The notes under the pieces were generated by a model. That model worked only from the letters and a program-made list of their open reading frames with translations. It ran no database searches and was not told where the DNA came from. From assembly GCA_001436895.1 (NCBI GenBank), contig JQAY01000011.1:534-64533 (forward strand): a DNA stretch of 64,000 nucleotides, read 5' to 3'. This document shows positions 8,997 to 18,667 of the stretch, in pieces. A program made the position numbers and the translations under genes. Origin of the DNA: Weissella confusa. Lineage in GTDB: Bacteria > Bacillota > Bacilli > Lactobacillales > Lactobacillaceae. The first letter of the stretch is position 1. The number at the start of each line of letters is the position of its first letter.

Positions 8997-9019
8997 TCAT
9001 TCGAACGATATAATGTTTG

Positions 9020-9060
9020 CTAAAATGGTAGGAGGCGGAAACGCCTGCTACCATTTTTAG
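9020..9060 (+). terminator. hairpin after EIID gene, probable terminator or attenuator
   Basis: CTAAAATGGTAG pairs with CTACCATTTTTAG around an inner GGCG-GAAA-CGCC stem. The T-run is short, so read-through into manO is plausible. Two smaller stems follow before manO: AGTTGG/CCAACT and TCCCCT/AGGGGA (about 9108-9122). Confidence 0.65.
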
Positions 9061-9150
9061 TTAGAAGAGAGTTGGCGGACATACACCACCAACTAAATTA
9101 AAACAATCCCCTAACTAAGGGGATACATATCAATAGTAGAGGAAAAAGTT

Positions 9151-9495
9151 ATGGTACAAGCACTTAATACAAAAATTGATTTAGAGGGTAACGCAAATGC
9201 GATGATGTCACCGGTTAACATCAAACAGGGGCGTATGTTTTATGGTGACCGTGGTATGGAATTCCGTGCTAACGCTGGTGGTGGTTATGTCCAAATTCCT
9301 TGGGATAATGTTGAATCAGTCAGCATGGAAATCTTTTTGAATTTCTATTACCGTGGTTTCTTTGTTAAGACAACGGCCGGGCAAGAGTTTGAATTCGTTG
9401 GCGCTAAGGCAAAGCAAGCGGTTGAAATTTTCCGTTCACACCTTAAGCCTGAACAAATTCGTCGCCGTAAAGGTGTCTTGGAACGTAAAAAGTAA
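9151..9495 (+). CDS. manO: DUF956 family protein, mannose PTS-associated ManO
   Basis: 114 aa. It resembles the DUF956 proteins often found at the end of mannose PTS operons and named ManO, thought to modulate the operon. Visible features are QGRMFYGDRGMEF, then IPWDNVESVSME and a basic C-terminus (RRRKGVLERKK). There is no membrane segment. An AGAGGAAAAAG site precedes the ATG. It follows the EIID gene after a 150-bp gap with hairpins, which fits partial read-through and lower expression than the transporter genes. The biochemical function is not established. Confidence 0.85.
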   Translation: MVQALNTKIDLEGNANAMMSPVNIKQGRMFYGDRGMEFRANAGGGYVQIPWDNVESVSMEIFLNFYYRGFFVKTTAGQEFEFVGAKAKQAVEIFRSHLKPEQIRRRKGVLERKK

Positions 9496-9528
9496 GTTTG
9501 CTATAATGGCGTTGAAAGGACGGTTAGC

Positions 9529-10197
9529 ATGAAGACAATTAATTTGATCGTTGTGCGTCATGGTAAGACGTACTTTAATCGCTATAACAAGTTGCAAGGA
9601 TGGGGAAACTCGCCACTGACTGAGGCAGGGATTGCTGATGCACAACGCGTTGGTGAGACGCTGGCGAACGTTTCATTCAAAGCAGCTTATAGTTCGGATA
9701 CAACCCGTGCGATGGATACAGCTAAGTATATTTTGGCAGCCAACAAAGCGTCTGGGGATGTCACATTGACGACGTCTTGGCATTTCCGTGAAGAGTTCTA
9801 TGGCAGCTTTGAAGGGAGCAATATGGATGTCGCTTGGACGGCAGCCGGGGCACCAGTTGGTTTGACGACGTATGCGCAAATCGTTGACGCATATGGGGTC
9901 GATAAGACAAAGGACTTGCTGAAGGACGCGGATCCTTGGCATGACGCTGAGAATGCAGCAGAGTATTGGCAACGTGTTGATGACGGTTTTGCACAAATTT
10001 TAGCTAACGAGCATTTGCAAGATGGTGATACAGTACTGTTAATCAGTCACGGAAATACACTTATCTCATTAGCTGACCGTTATGGACAAGGCAAAATTCA
10101 AGTGCACGAGCGACCTGAAAATGGCTCAATTGCACACATGGCGTTGTCTGAGGCTGGCATTGAAATTACGCAATATAACAACAAAAAAGTGAATTAA
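9529..10197 (+). CDS. histidine phosphatase family protein
   Basis: 222 aa, in the phosphoglycerate mutase-like/histidine phosphatase superfamily. The catalytic motif VRHGKTYFN lies near residues 9-17, followed by the typical LQGWGNSPLTEAG. The second half has the matching LISHGNTL motif with the second catalytic His. An AAAGGACGG site precedes the ATG, 33 bp after manO. The insert between the motifs (EEFYGSFEG) fits a broad-specificity phosphatase better than a glycolytic mutase, so I do not assign gpm. It is cytoplasmic; the substrate is unknown. Confidence 0.88.
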   Translation: MKTINLIVVRHGKTYFNRYNKLQGWGNSPLTEAGIADAQRVGETLANVSFKAAYSSDTTRAMDTAKYILAANKASGDVTLTTSWHFREEFYGSFEGSNMDVAWTAAGAPVGLTTYAQIVDAYGVDKTKDLLKDADPWHDAENAAEYWQRVDDGFAQILANEHLQDGDTVLLISHGNTLISLADRYGQGKIQVHERPENGSIAHMALSEAGIEITQYNNKKVN

Positions 10198-10202
10198 CAT
10201 TC

Positions 10203-10246
10203 GGGACCGAACAATCTTTATTTTAGGATTTCGGTCCCTTTTTAGT
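10203..10246 (+). terminator. terminator after histidine phosphatase gene
   Basis: GGGACCGAA and TTCGGTCCC pair around an AT-rich loop and are followed by five Ts. Confidence 0.85.
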
Positions 10247-10390
10247 AAATTTACGAAAAGGCCAAAAAATTAAACTCCAAGAAAAGGTAAAATTTATGGT
10301 TCATTTATGAATACGTGCTAAAATAACAAATGAAACTTTTGTGACATTTATGTTGCGAAAAAGACAGAAATATGTGTGAGAGGTTTAGAT

Positions 10391-10540
10391 ATGATTGAAA
10401 AGCTGGTGGCAATGAGTCAGCAGCCAGTTGTGAAATTTGTTTTGCAAACGCTGTTTTACGCAGTTGTATTGATGATTTTGTTCTATTTATACGGCTATTC
10501 AGGTTTAGGCCAAGGACACTTTATTTATAACGAATTCTAG
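10391..10540 (+). CDS. dltX: DltX, small D-alanylation membrane protein
   Basis: 49 aa. One membrane helix (about residues 14-35) is followed by the conserved C-terminal block GYSGLGQGHFIYNEF, which is diagnostic of DltX. In the Dlt pathway the C-terminal peptide of DltX is thought to carry D-alanine outside the membrane to teichoic acid. A GAGAGG site precedes the ATG. It is the first gene of the dlt operon, 30 bp before dltA. Confidence 0.92.
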   Translation: MIEKLVAMSQQPVVKFVLQTLFYAVVLMILFYLYGYSGLGQGHFIYNEF

Positions 10541-10570
10541 AGATAAGAGATTTATTGGGGGCTTAGTAAC

Positions 10571-12112
10571 ATGCAAGTTACGAACATGTTGAAGACGATT
10601 GATGGATACGCACAAACACAACCAGATATGGCTGTCTACAATGTGCTAGGTGAGACGCACTCATATGCTGATTTGAAGCGCGACTCAGATGGATTGGCAG
10701 CGTATGTTGATTCGCTTGATTTACCAGACAAGTCATTGGTTATGGTGTTTGGTGGTCAAGAATATGAAATGTTGGCAACTTTTGTTGGTTTGAGCAAGTC
10801 AGGCCACGCATATGCACCGGTTGATGTTAACTCAGCCAATGAGCGTTTGCTAAACATTTTGTCAATTGGAAAGCCAAGCTTGGTGATTGCGGTTGATCCG
10901 TTGCCAATTGAGATTGCAGATGTGCCAGTTATTGATATCTATCAACTACAAACGGCCTTTAAGTCAGGTGCCTCATATGAGATGACGCACGCTGTTGAAG
11001 GCGATGATAATTACTACATTATCTTTACTTCAGGAACAACGGGATTGCCAAAGGGTGTGCAAATTTCACACAACAACTTGTTGTCATACACGAACTGGAT
11101 GCTAAACACGGATGATTTCTCAGTGCCAGAGCAACCACAAATGTTGGCGCAACCACCATACTCATTTGACTTGTCAGTGATGTATTGGGCACCAACGTTA
11201 GCAATGGGTGGTACGTTATACGCGCTACCAAAGCACGTAACCGAGAACTTCAAGGAGTTGTTCGCAGTTTTGCCAGATTTGCCAATTCAAGTTTGGACGT
11301 CAACGCCATCATTTGCGGACATGGCCATGTTGTCAGAAGACTTTACGGCTGAAAAGATGCCACAAATTAAGTACTTCTACTTCGATGGTGAAGAGCTAAC
11401 GGTAAGCACAGCAGCAAAGTTGCACGAGCGCTTCCCAGAAGCACGCATTGTGAATGCTTATGGACCAACGGAAGCAACGGTTGCTTTGTCAGCTGTGGCG
11501 ATTACGCCAGCAATGATTGAAAAGGCTGAGCGTTTGCCAATTGGTTTCCCAAAGCCTGATTCACCAACCTTTGTCATGGACGAAGAAGGCAACAAGTTGC
11601 CAGTTGGTGAGCAAGGAGAAATCATCGTCTCAGGTCCAGCTGTGTCAAAGGGATACTTGAACAACCCTGAAAAGACAGCCGCTGCCTTCTTTGAATTAGA
11701 TGGTCAACCAGCGTACCACACTGGTGACCTCGGCTTCTTTGACGAAGATGGTATGTTGCACTACGGCGGTCGTTTGGACTTCCAAATTAAGTTCAACGGT
11801 TACCGTATTGAGTTGGAAGAAGTTTCTCACGTTTTGAACTTGTCACAATATGTTGAGTCAGCGGTGGCTGTGCCACGTTATAACGATCAACACAAGGTGC
11901 AAAACTTGTTGGCATACGTTGTTGTAAAGCCAGGTGTCCGTGAGCAATTCGAAAAGGATTTGCAATTGACGAAGGCCATCAAGGAAGACTTGAAGGACGA
12001 TATGATGCCTTACATGATGCCATCACGTTTCTTGTACCGTGATGACTTGCCAATTACGCCAAACGGTAAGATTAACATCAAGGCTTTGATTGCTGAGGTT
12101 AACAATCGATGA
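10571..12112 (+). CDS. dltA: D-alanine--D-alanyl carrier protein ligase
   Basis: 513 aa, the typical DltA length. This is an adenylating enzyme that activates D-alanine with ATP and loads it onto the phosphopantetheine of DltC. Motifs are the P-loop [10 protein letters not shown] near residue 150, [10 protein letters not shown] near 295, YHTGDLG near 379 and the C-terminal [11 protein letters not shown] lysine motif. The GGGGGC site 9 nt upstream favours ATG 10571; ATG 10586 is an alternative. The stop overlaps the dltB start (ATGA). D-alanylation lowers the negative charge of teichoic acids and raises resistance to cationic peptides. Confidence 0.95.
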   Translation: MQVTNMLKTIDGYAQTQPDMAVYNVLGETHSYADLKRDSDGLAAYVDSLDLPDKSLVMVFGGQEYEMLATFVGLSKSGHAYAPVDVNSANERLLNILSIGKPSLVIAVDPLPIEIADVPVIDIYQLQTAFKSGASYEMTHAVEGDDNYYIIFTSGTTGLPKGVQISHNNLLSYTNWMLNTDDFSVPEQPQMLAQPPYSFDLSVMYWAPTLAMGGTLYALPKHVTENFKELFAVLPDLPIQVWTSTPSFADMAMLSEDFTAEKMPQIKYFYFDGEELTVSTAAKLHERFPEARIVNAYGPTEATVALSAVAITPAMIEKAERLPIGFPKPDSPTFVMDEEGNKLPVGEQGEIIVSGPAVSKGYLNNPEKTAAAFFELDGQPAYHTGDLGFFDEDGMLHYGGRLDFQIKFNGYRIELEEVSHVLNLSQYVESAVAVPRYNDQHKVQNLLAYVVVKPGVREQFEKDLQLTKAIKEDLKDDMMPYMMPSRFLYRDDLPITPNGKINIKALIAEVNNR

Positions 12113-13335
12113 TGGATTGGCTGAAAGCATTGCCAAATTGGCAGCCATATGGTGATCCACAATACTTTGGGTACTTAGTTTTGGCGTTAGTGCCAATTGT
12201 GATTGCCATGTTGTATGGTAAGCGAATTAAGTGGTACGAAGGCATTGTGTCATTGGCATTCATCGTGTTGATGTTTGCTGGGACACACTGGCAACAGTTC
12301 ATCGCGTTGATTGGCTACATTATTTGGCAAATGGTGATGGTGTTTGGTTATGCAGCGTATCGCAAGCGAGCCGATAACAAGTGGGTGTTCTACGGGGCCG
12401 TCTTGTTAGACATCTTGCCATTGGCGATTGTAAAAATCACGCCGGCCATCGATAACGGTCAAAATTCTTTGCTTGGATTTTTGGGTATTTCATATTTGAT
12501 GTTCCGTTCAGTCGGCATGATTATGGAAATTCGTGATGGGGTGCTGAAGGAATTTACATTGCCGCAATTCATGCGATTTATGTTGTTCATGCCAACCTTG
12601 TCATCAGGACCTATTGATCGCTACCGTCGCTTTAATGAAGATTATGAAAATGTACCTGACCGCGAAAAGTATTTAGGAATGCTTGAAAGAGCGGTTAAGT
12701 ACTTGTTCTTGGGATTCTTGTACAAGTTTGTTTTGGCTTATATTTTTGGGTCATTGTTGTTGCCACCTTTGGAGCAACAAGCGCTACGTGTTGGTGGACT
12801 GTTCAATCTACCTACGTTAGGCGTTATGTACGCATACGGATTCGATTTGTTCTTTGACTTTGCGGGGTATTCATTGTTTGCCGTCGCCATTTCATACATG
12901 ATGGGAATCGAAACGCCGATTAACTTTGATAAGCCATTTATGGCGAAGAACCTGAAAGACTTCTGGAACCGCTGGCACATGTCATTGAGTTTTTGGTTCC
13001 GTGACTATATCTTCATGCGTTTGGTCATGGTTCTGATGCGCAACAAAGTCTTTAAGAACCGTAATGTCACATCAGGAGTTGCCTACATCATCAATATGAC
13101 GATTATGGGATTCTGGCACGGTGTAACTTGGTACTACATTTCTTATGGTGTGTTCCACGGTGTTGCCTTGGTCGTAAATGACTGGTGGTTACGTTACAAG
13201 AAGCGCCACAAGGGCCAGGTGCCACACAACAAGTTTACCGAGGCATTTGCCATCTTCTTCACGTTTAATGTCGTGATGTTGAGTTTCTTGTTGTTCTCAG
13301 GGTTCTTGAACCAACTTTGGTTCCACCAACACTAA
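12109..13335 (+). CDS. dltB: D-alanyl-lipoteichoic acid transfer protein DltB (MBOAT)
   Basis: 408 aa membrane-bound O-acyltransferase with about 11 hydrophobic segments. The MBOAT signature is present: [18 protein letters not shown] (about residues 285-302) and [11 protein letters not shown] (about 331-341) with the catalytic His. DltB takes D-alanine from DltC at the inner face and moves it across the membrane. Its start overlaps the dltA stop by 4 bp, so the two are translationally coupled. Two ATGs are adjacent (12109 and 12112). Confidence 0.95.
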   Translation: MMDWLKALPNWQPYGDPQYFGYLVLALVPIVIAMLYGKRIKWYEGIVSLAFIVLMFAGTHWQQFIALIGYIIWQMVMVFGYAAYRKRADNKWVFYGAVLLDILPLAIVKITPAIDNGQNSLLGFLGISYLMFRSVGMIMEIRDGVLKEFTLPQFMRFMLFMPTLSSGPIDRYRRFNEDYENVPDREKYLGMLERAVKYLFLGFLYKFVLAYIFGSLLLPPLEQQALRVGGLFNLPTLGVMYAYGFDLFFDFAGYSLFAVAISYMMGIETPINFDKPFMAKNLKDFWNRWHMSLSFWFRDYIFMRLVMVLMRNKVFKNRNVTSGVAYIINMTIMGFWHGVTWYYISYGVFHGVALVVNDWWLRYKKRHKGQVPHNKFTEAFAIFFTFNVVMLSFLLFSGFLNQLWFHQH

Positions 13336-13365
13336 CAGTTACAGTTTAAAATGGGGTAAATAAAA

Positions 13366-13605
13366 ATGGATGTAAAAGCAGAATTGATTGCCATGATTAA
13401 CGATTTGTTCTTGGAAGATGTTTCCGACATGATGGATGAAGATTTGTTTGATGCCGGTATCATGGATTCAATGGGAACGGTTGAGCTTGTGCTAGAAATC
13501 GAATCAAAGTTCAACATTAAGGTGCCAGTTTCAGAAATGGGTCGTGACGACTGGAATACTGCAAACAAGATTATTGAAGGTATCGAGGAGTTGCGCAATG
13601 CTTAA
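13366..13605 (+). CDS. dltC: D-alanyl carrier protein
   Basis: 79 aa acidic carrier protein. Ser35 in [11 protein letters not shown] is the 4'-phosphopantetheine attachment site. It accepts D-alanine from DltA and docks on DltB. It lies 30 bp after dltB with a GGGGTAAAT site, and its 3' end overlaps dltD by 8 bp. Confidence 0.95.
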   Translation: MDVKAELIAMINDLFLEDVSDMMDEDLFDAGIMDSMGTVELVLEIESKFNIKVPVSEMGRDDWNTANKIIEGIEELRNA

Positions 13606-14860
13606 GCGATTAGGACTGATCTTTGGTCCTGTCATTCTAGCTTTTGTACTTGTCGTTGCGGTGATTGAGTTGGCACCCATGTCAACCAACAAACACAATT
13701 TTCAAGATGAGCAGCGCGCTGCCAATGCCTTGACACCGACAGTTTTTAAAAATCAAACGTTGAAGCAACGTGCCTTGACGGATCCAAATCACCGTTTTGT
13801 ACCATTCTTTGGTTCGAGTGAGTGGAGCCGTATGGATTCTTTGCACCCGTCAGTGCTGGCCCAAGCTTATGATCGTGACTATCGACCATTTTTGCTTGGA
13901 CAACGTGGGGCGCAATCTTTGACGCAATACTTCGGTATGCAACAAATTAGCAAGCAAATGCAAGGCAAGCAAGCTGTTTATGTGATTTCACCACAATGGT
14001 TTGTGAAGCAAGGCGAGGATCCAGCTGCGTTCAAGTACTACTTCAGTCAGGCACAAGCGTTGACTTGGCTAAAAACAGCTGGTGACACACCAACTGATCG
14101 ATACGCTGCCAAGCGTTTGCTACAAATGAACGTTTCGAGCGCGTTGACAGGTTACTTGAAGAAGATTGCAAAGGGTGAAAAGCTATCTAGTGGTGATCAG
14201 AAAATGATTGCTGTTCGATTAGACTTCATCAATCATCAAGATGCGTTGTTTGCGGACTTCCAATTGGGTAATAACTACGAAAAGAAGATTTTGCCTAAGA
14301 CGAAGCTTTTGCCACAACCCTATGATAACCAAAAGCTTGATGCGTTAGCTGATAAGCTGGCTGCTAAGCGTACGACAAATAACCAATTTGGTATTGATAA
14401 TGCGTTTTATAAGCAACGTGTTGCCAAGCACGTTAAGCAGTTAGCGGGGTCACAAAAGTCATTTGATTACACAAGTTCACCTGAATATGGGGACTTTGAG
14501 TTGGCTTTGCAACAATTTGCTAAGACGAAGACAAATGTTCTGTTTGTGATTCCACCAGTTAATGAAAAGTGGGCTAAGTATACAGGACTTGATATGAACA
14601 TGTATCAAGATGCGGTAGCAAAAATTCGTTACCAATTGACCTCACAAGGCTTTACGAATATTGCGGACTTCTCACAGGATGGTGGGAAGGCACACTTTAT
14701 GCAAGATACCATTCACTTAGGTTGGCGTGGTTGGTTAGCAATGGACAAGGAAGTGAACCACTTCTTAACAACGCCAAGCAAGACACCAACGTATGATATG
14801 AATGATCAATTCTTCGATGAAGATTGGACCACGGCGAAAAATGTTGATTCTTTTAAGTAA
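13598..14860 (+). CDS. dltD: D-alanyl-lipoteichoic acid biosynthesis protein DltD
   Basis: 420 aa. An N-terminal membrane anchor (about residues 5-25) leads into an extracellular SGNH-hydrolase-like domain. The Ser motif is FFGSSEWSR (near residue 70), and the Asp/His motif is [10 protein letters not shown] near the C-terminus. DltD works outside the membrane in the last transfer of D-alanine to teichoic acid. I chose ATG 13598 (MLKRLGL) because it follows GAGGAG and begins with the anchor; longer versions lack support. It overlaps dltC by 8 bp and ends the operon at a strong terminator. Confidence 0.93.
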   Translation: MLKRLGLIFGPVILAFVLVVAVIELAPMSTNKHNFQDEQRAANALTPTVFKNQTLKQRALTDPNHRFVPFFGSSEWSRMDSLHPSVLAQAYDRDYRPFLLGQRGAQSLTQYFGMQQISKQMQGKQAVYVISPQWFVKQGEDPAAFKYYFSQAQALTWLKTAGDTPTDRYAAKRLLQMNVSSALTGYLKKIAKGEKLSSGDQKMIAVRLDFINHQDALFADFQLGNNYEKKILPKTKLLPQPYDNQKLDALADKLAAKRTTNNQFGIDNAFYKQRVAKHVKQLAGSQKSFDYTSSPEYGDFELALQQFAKTKTNVLFVIPPVNEKWAKYTGLDMNMYQDAVAKIRYQLTSQGFTNIADFSQDGGKAHFMQDTIHLGWRGWLAMDKEVNHFLTTPSKTPTYDMNDQFFDEDWTTAKNVDSFK

Positions 14861-14890
14861 TAAGCATTAATGAAAGCCGTGGTGGTAGAA

Positions 14891-14928
14891 TAATGGCGAT
14901 TAGATATGATGTCTAATCGCCATTTTTT
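14891..14928 (+). terminator. terminator of the dlt operon
   Basis: A perfect 13-bp stem (AATGGCGATTAGA/TCTAATCGCCATT) with a 7-nt loop is followed by a T-run. Confidence 0.93.
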
Positions 14929-14978
14929 GACCACTTATAATGAAAACATTCCTAGTTAAACGAAAGGATGGGAGGAGC

Positions 14979-16121
14979 ATGAGAGAAAATATGCAAGCTG
15001 TCCGGCGTGCTATGCAACAAATGCTGCCACTTGTATTGGTGTTAACCTGGTTGTATTTGATGCAACAATTATTCCTGCGACCAGATGGTTATTTTGCGGT
15101 CACACTTGGTTATGGTCGTCATATCATGTCGTCGTTTGGCGAGATTAATCGTGTTATGACGCTGTTTTTAGATAAGGGCTTCCAAATCATGGGCGTGTTG
15201 GTCATCGTTCTTGCGATTCAAAAACGATTACAGGATGAATTTCAAGGCCATCAACAAACGATTTTGCTAACCCTGGTGACATTAGTGAGTTGGCAAATGC
15301 TGAATACGACAGCAAGTTTAATGAATCTTGCGATGTTACCTTTGATGGTGTTTGCCATTATGGTACCGATTCAATCGGTTAAGCCCAGGCATCAGTATCT
15401 TGTGGCGATTTTAGTCACGCTACTCATTGGTGCATATGCCGTGACGCTACATAGCTGGCTGAAATTATCTTTGTTTGGCTTGCTACAACAAGGTTTAGTT
15501 GCTTTGATTGGAGATGGTTCAACTGAGTTATGGCAAACTTGGTTGTGGGTTCTAATAGCTGTCTTGGGTAACTGGTTTGGGTTAAACGCTGTTGCTGGTG
15601 TTATTCGACCTGATATTTCAGCGACGGCTGCGAACGAAAACTTGGTGGCTGCCTTGCAACATCAGACGATTCCGCATGTGTTCTCGTTATACCCACTATC
15701 CGCATTTGTGTGGTTTGGTGGGGCGGGCTTGATGTTGGCGTTGTTAATCACATACTTGATTCAAGCCCGGAATAAGCCGTTGCCAGTGCTATTGATTTTA
15801 ACCATTATTCCAACGTTCTTTGACCAATGGTGGGCGCTCGCGTTTGCGCTACCAATTATGTGGAACTGGCGAGTTCTAAAGACAATGCTCATGGCGTCCA
15901 CGGTTAACCTTGGCATTGGTGCGCTATTATTAGCGCTTCATCTTGCGCCAGCTGTGTACTGGGTGCCATCAGGTACGCCGACAATTCTATTTGGTGGTTT
16001 GGCATCACATAATATGTTGTTGTATGTTCTTGTCATGATTGGTTTATTAGCGCTTGATGTGGTTATCTTCTGGCGTGTTGTACAAGAACTACATAAGAGT
16101 GGGGAGGTCGCCTATGCGTAG
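14979..16121 (+). CDS. orphan PTS EIIC-like membrane protein
   Basis: About 380 aa with roughly ten hydrophobic segments. The middle (ANENLVAALQHQ, then IPHVFSLYPLSAFVWFGGAG) resembles the conserved Asn-Glu-Asn-Leu and F-x-D-x-F-x-x-x-GG region of lactose/cellobiose-type PTS EIIC proteins, but the rest is divergent. No EIIA or EIIB domain or gene is nearby, so it may be a transporter that borrows partners, or a protein with another role. The start is uncertain: GGGAGGAG lies just before ATG 14979; ATG 14991 is possible, while ATG 14940 has no Shine-Dalgarno and hugs the dlt terminator. It overlaps the next gene by 8 bp. Confidence 0.6.
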   Translation: MRENMQAVRRAMQQMLPLVLVLTWLYLMQQLFLRPDGYFAVTLGYGRHIMSSFGEINRVMTLFLDKGFQIMGVLVIVLAIQKRLQDEFQGHQQTILLTLVTLVSWQMLNTTASLMNLAMLPLMVFAIMVPIQSVKPRHQYLVAILVTLLIGAYAVTLHSWLKLSLFGLLQQGLVALIGDGSTELWQTWLWVLIAVLGNWFGLNAVAGVIRPDISATAANENLVAALQHQTIPHVFSLYPLSAFVWFGGAGLMLALLITYLIQARNKPLPVLLILTIIPTFFDQWWALAFALPIMWNWRVLKTMLMASTVNLGIGALLLALHLAPAVYWVPSGTPTILFGGLASHNMLLYVLVMIGLLALDVVIFWRVVQELHKSGEVAYA

Positions 16122-16956
16122 ACGCTGGTTAATGTTAATACTAGGGCTGTTGAGTGTCCTCTTGATTACGATGGCGATTGTTGGTCTACGTTGGAGTCAA
16201 AGTAAAACGACGACGAATCAACGAATCTTCAACTCACGCATGACGCCCACAATTTTAATTCCAGGATCATCCGCATCACAGAATCGATTTGATCAACTGA
16301 TTAATCAACTGAATAAGGGAAACAACAAGCACAGTCTTGTAAAGGTGACGGTTAAGACTGATAATTCAATGGTCACAACCGGTAAAGTGCGTAACGGTGA
16401 TCTAGCACCGTATTTCGTGATTGCGTTTGAGAATAATCACGATGGTTATAGCAATATTAAAAAGCAAGCCAATTGGTTCAATGAAGCTTTGCAAATGTTG
16501 CAGAAGAAATATCGGTTTCGACAATTCCAAGCCATTGGCCACTCAAATGGTGGGTTAATTTGGACCCGTTTTTTGGAAAAGTACTATGACAGTGATACGC
16601 AGCACGTTCAAGTGTTAATGACCATCGGAACACCGTATAACTTTGAGGAAACGAACCCTAAGAATCGTACGCAAATGCTACAAGACTTCATTAAGGGACG
16701 CGAAAAGTTGCCGAGTGACTTAACGGTATACTCGATTATGGGAACTGAAACCTATGACGATGATGGCATTGTGCCAGAACAGTCAGTGCAGACTGGGAAA
16801 TTTATTTTCCAAAAACAGGTCGCCCATTTTACAGAAATCACGGTGACCGGGGATGATGCCCAGCATTCTGATTTGCCACAAAATCAACAAATTGTTGATT
16901 TGATCCAGCAGTACGTCTTGCCTAACAATCAAGCAATGCCCGGTGATCGGAAATAG
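16114..16956 (+). CDS. DUF915 family alpha/beta hydrolase, membrane-anchored
   Basis: 280 aa. A basic N-terminus and one hydrophobic helix (about residues 5-25) suggest export with an anchor. The rest fits the DUF915 alpha/beta hydrolases: PTILIPGSSAS after the anchor, nucleophile elbow IGHSNGGL near residue 145, TIGTPYN, an Asp in DDDGIVP near 215, and a C-terminal His in AQHSDLP near 250, giving a full Ser-Asp-His set. The substrate is unknown. I chose ATG 16114 after GGGGAGG; it overlaps the EIIC-like gene by 8 bp, so the two are coupled. A strong terminator follows. Confidence 0.85.
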   Translation: MRRRWLMLILGLLSVLLITMAIVGLRWSQSKTTTNQRIFNSRMTPTILIPGSSASQNRFDQLINQLNKGNNKHSLVKVTVKTDNSMVTTGKVRNGDLAPYFVIAFENNHDGYSNIKKQANWFNEALQMLQKKYRFRQFQAIGHSNGGLIWTRFLEKYYDSDTQHVQVLMTIGTPYNFEETNPKNRTQMLQDFIKGREKLPSDLTVYSIMGTETYDDDGIVPEQSVQTGKFIFQKQVAHFTEITVTGDDAQHSDLPQNQQIVDLIQQYVLPNNQAMPGDRK

Positions 16957-16996
16957 AAAAGGCGTGAACAAACAGTTTGTTTGTTCACGCCTTTTT
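16957..16996. terminator. bidirectional terminator between convergent genes
   Basis: A near-perfect stem (AAAAGGCGTGAACAAAC and its complement) has an A-run on the left and a T-run on the right, so it can serve both the plus-strand hydrolase and the minus-strand hypothetical gene. Confidence 0.9.
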
Positions 16997-17000
16997 AAGT

Positions 17001-17393
17001 TTAGTTCCAGAAAATTTGAACTTCACCGTCAGTGTGGAATGAGTATTCGAAATCTGAGTTATCCAAAATATCAGCGACGCCGCTTTGAACGAGCGTGTTG
17101 AAAACTGAAAGTGGCATTTCGTTTGCCAAAACAAGTTGTTCACGCAAAGCAGGGTTCTTGCGGAAATGGAATTGGTAGTAACCAATTACGACATCACGCA
17201 CGAAGTCTTGCAAGTCGTGTAGGTTGACCGTCGCTGATTCGAAACCGAAATCGGCAACAGTTGCGATGATTTCCGTCAAACGCTTGGCGATGGCATCCTC
17301 AATTTGCGCACGTACGTCGGCGTGGGCAGCTTCAGGCTTCCAGTCGGCAGGGTGTGACAATTCTTGCTTTGCAATCAAGTTCTTGTTCGTCAT
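17001..17393 (-). CDS. hypothetical protein, 130 aa
   Basis: I do not recognise this family. It is a soluble, acidic protein without a signal or membrane segments, with a helical N-terminal half (ADVRAQIEDAIAKRL) and a C-terminus ending in VQIFWN. On the minus strand, GAGGATG precedes the ATG. It is a single gene with its 3' end at the bidirectional terminator; the nuclease gene diverges from it. Codon use matches the neighbours, so it is likely real. Confidence 0.75.
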   Translation of the reverse strand: MTNKNLIAKQELSHPADWKPEAAHADVRAQIEDAIAKRLTEIIATVADFGFESATVNLHDLQDFVRDVVIGYYQFHFRKNPALREQLVLANEMPLSVFNTLVQSGVADILDNSDFEYSFHTDGEVQIFWN

Positions 17394-17531
17394 AATGACA
17401 TCCTCGTTTGTATTTATTGATTGCCCTAATAATACCAGATAACATGCAACTTTTGACAGTTCAAAGACAATATTAAGTAGAACTTACTGGTATAATAATA
17501 TCTCAGGGATATAAGAGAAGGAGTTTTTGAC

Positions 17532-18383
17532 ATGGGACGTAAGCGACAAGTATCTGTAGCAGGTGTTGTGATTGCATTAGGCGTTTTTGCTTTGCAACAA
17601 ACCGTTCTAAAGGACAACAATGGCACACAAGTAACGAAGACAAATTATGCACAATCCAGTGTAAAGTCTGATGCGAAGGTTAATTACGGTAGCACATCAG
17701 ATGAGCACCCAAATGAGTCATTGGCATCATCAGTTTTGACTGCCAATGTGGTGAAGCAATTGGGCACGAATAGCGTGCGTTTTAATGGTAACGGTGCGTT
17801 TATTCTTAACGATAATAAAACTGATTTGAACGCTAAAGTAAGTTCAGCACCATACGTGCAACTTGCTAAGCAAGATTCCTTGGGACGTGCCGGCGTTGCC
17901 AATGCGCTACTAACAAAGGCGAGTCGCCAATATCAATCACGTGACCAGACGGGTAACAGCCGCCAAATGCAACCAGTTGGGTGGCACCAACTATCAATTG
18001 GTGGTAACTACAAGATGCTCTATAACCGTGGACATTCAATTGGTTACGCATTGGCTGGAAGTGTTCGTGGTTTTGATGCTTCTGAAGCAAACCCACAAAA
18101 CATTACCGCACAAACGGCGTGGGCTAACCAAGCCTCAAATGGGAATGACAGCAACACGGGTCAAAACTATTACGAGACCCAGGTTCGACGCGCACAAGAT
18201 AATCGTAAGACGGTTCGTTACCGTGTAACGCCGGTTTACGATGGTGATAACTTGGTACCATCTGGTTCACACTTGGAGGCCAAGTCATCAGACGGATCAC
18301 TAGAGTTTAACGTATTCGTTCCTAATGTGGAGCCAGGAGTTGTGATTAACTACAGCACCGGTTACGCGAAGGTAGCTAAGTAA
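17532..18383 (+). CDS. DNA/RNA non-specific endonuclease (EndA-like)
   Basis: 283 aa. The N-terminal hydrophobic stretch (about residues 7-25) looks like a signal or anchor, so the enzyme acts outside the membrane. The nuclease domain spans about 90-275. The catalytic motif reads YNRGHSIGYALAG with the general-base His near residue 168; the usual DRGH is NRGH here. The Mg-binding Asn lies in GQNYYETQVRRAQ near residue 217. Related streptococcal enzymes degrade extracellular DNA or process it during uptake. An AGAAGGAG site precedes the ATG. It is a single gene with its own terminator. Confidence 0.88.
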   Translation: MGRKRQVSVAGVVIALGVFALQQTVLKDNNGTQVTKTNYAQSSVKSDAKVNYGSTSDEHPNESLASSVLTANVVKQLGTNSVRFNGNGAFILNDNKTDLNAKVSSAPYVQLAKQDSLGRAGVANALLTKASRQYQSRDQTGNSRQMQPVGWHQLSIGGNYKMLYNRGHSIGYALAGSVRGFDASEANPQNITAQTAWANQASNGNDSNTGQNYYETQVRRAQDNRKTVRYRVTPVYDGDNLVPSGSHLEAKSSDGSLEFNVFVPNVEPGVVINYSTGYAKVAK

Positions 18384-18397
18384 TATATAGAAATAGA

Positions 18398-18430
18398 AAA
18401 AAGACCGAGATTTTAAATCTCGGTCTTTTT
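18398..18430 (+). terminator. terminator after nuclease gene
   Basis: AAAAAGACCGAGATTT pairs with its complement, giving an A/T-flanked stem that can work on both strands and so also ends the minus-strand tRNA transcript. Confidence 0.9.
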
Positions 18431-18441
18431 AGCATGCATGA

Positions 18442-18513
18442 TGAACTTGGAGGGAATCGAACCCTCATCTCCGGAACCGGAATCCGACGTGATATCCATT
18501 ACACTACAAGTCC
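18442..18513 (-). tRNA. tRNA-Arg (anticodon CCG)
   Basis: 72 nt on the minus strand. The acceptor GGACTTG pairs with CAAGTTC (one G-T pair). The anticodon stem TCGGA/TCCGG encloses TTCCGGT, giving anticodon CCG. The T-arm has GGTTCGATTCC and the discriminator is A. CCA is not encoded. No integrase or att duplication is seen next to it. Confidence 0.93.
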
Positions 18514-18569
18514 AATACGTTATTTAGTATAGCCCAATTGTTTTATAGCGCGCAATAGCATAAAAAAGA

Positions 18570-18579
18570 TTAGGTTTAA
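18570..18579 (+). promoter_or_regulatory. candidate operator upstream of the XRE gene
   Basis: TTAGGTTTAA. The same core recurs at 19703-19713 and 19732-19742 (as TTAAAACCTAA, reverse orientation) and at 19801-19810. A TATAAT at 18608-18613 is probably the -10 for the XRE gene, so this site sits near its -35. It is a candidate autoregulatory site. Confidence 0.45.
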
Positions 18580-18667
18580 CCTTGCATTTTGTTAAGTTTA
18601 CCTTTAATATAATACCTATAAGACTGAAATAAACATTAAAAACACAAACAAGAAAAAGGTGAAAATT

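Noticed and set aside
14940-14978. Upstream ATG for the EIIC-like gene
   Set aside because: It lies 12 nt after the dlt terminator with no Shine-Dalgarno; the purine-rich site is further downstream.
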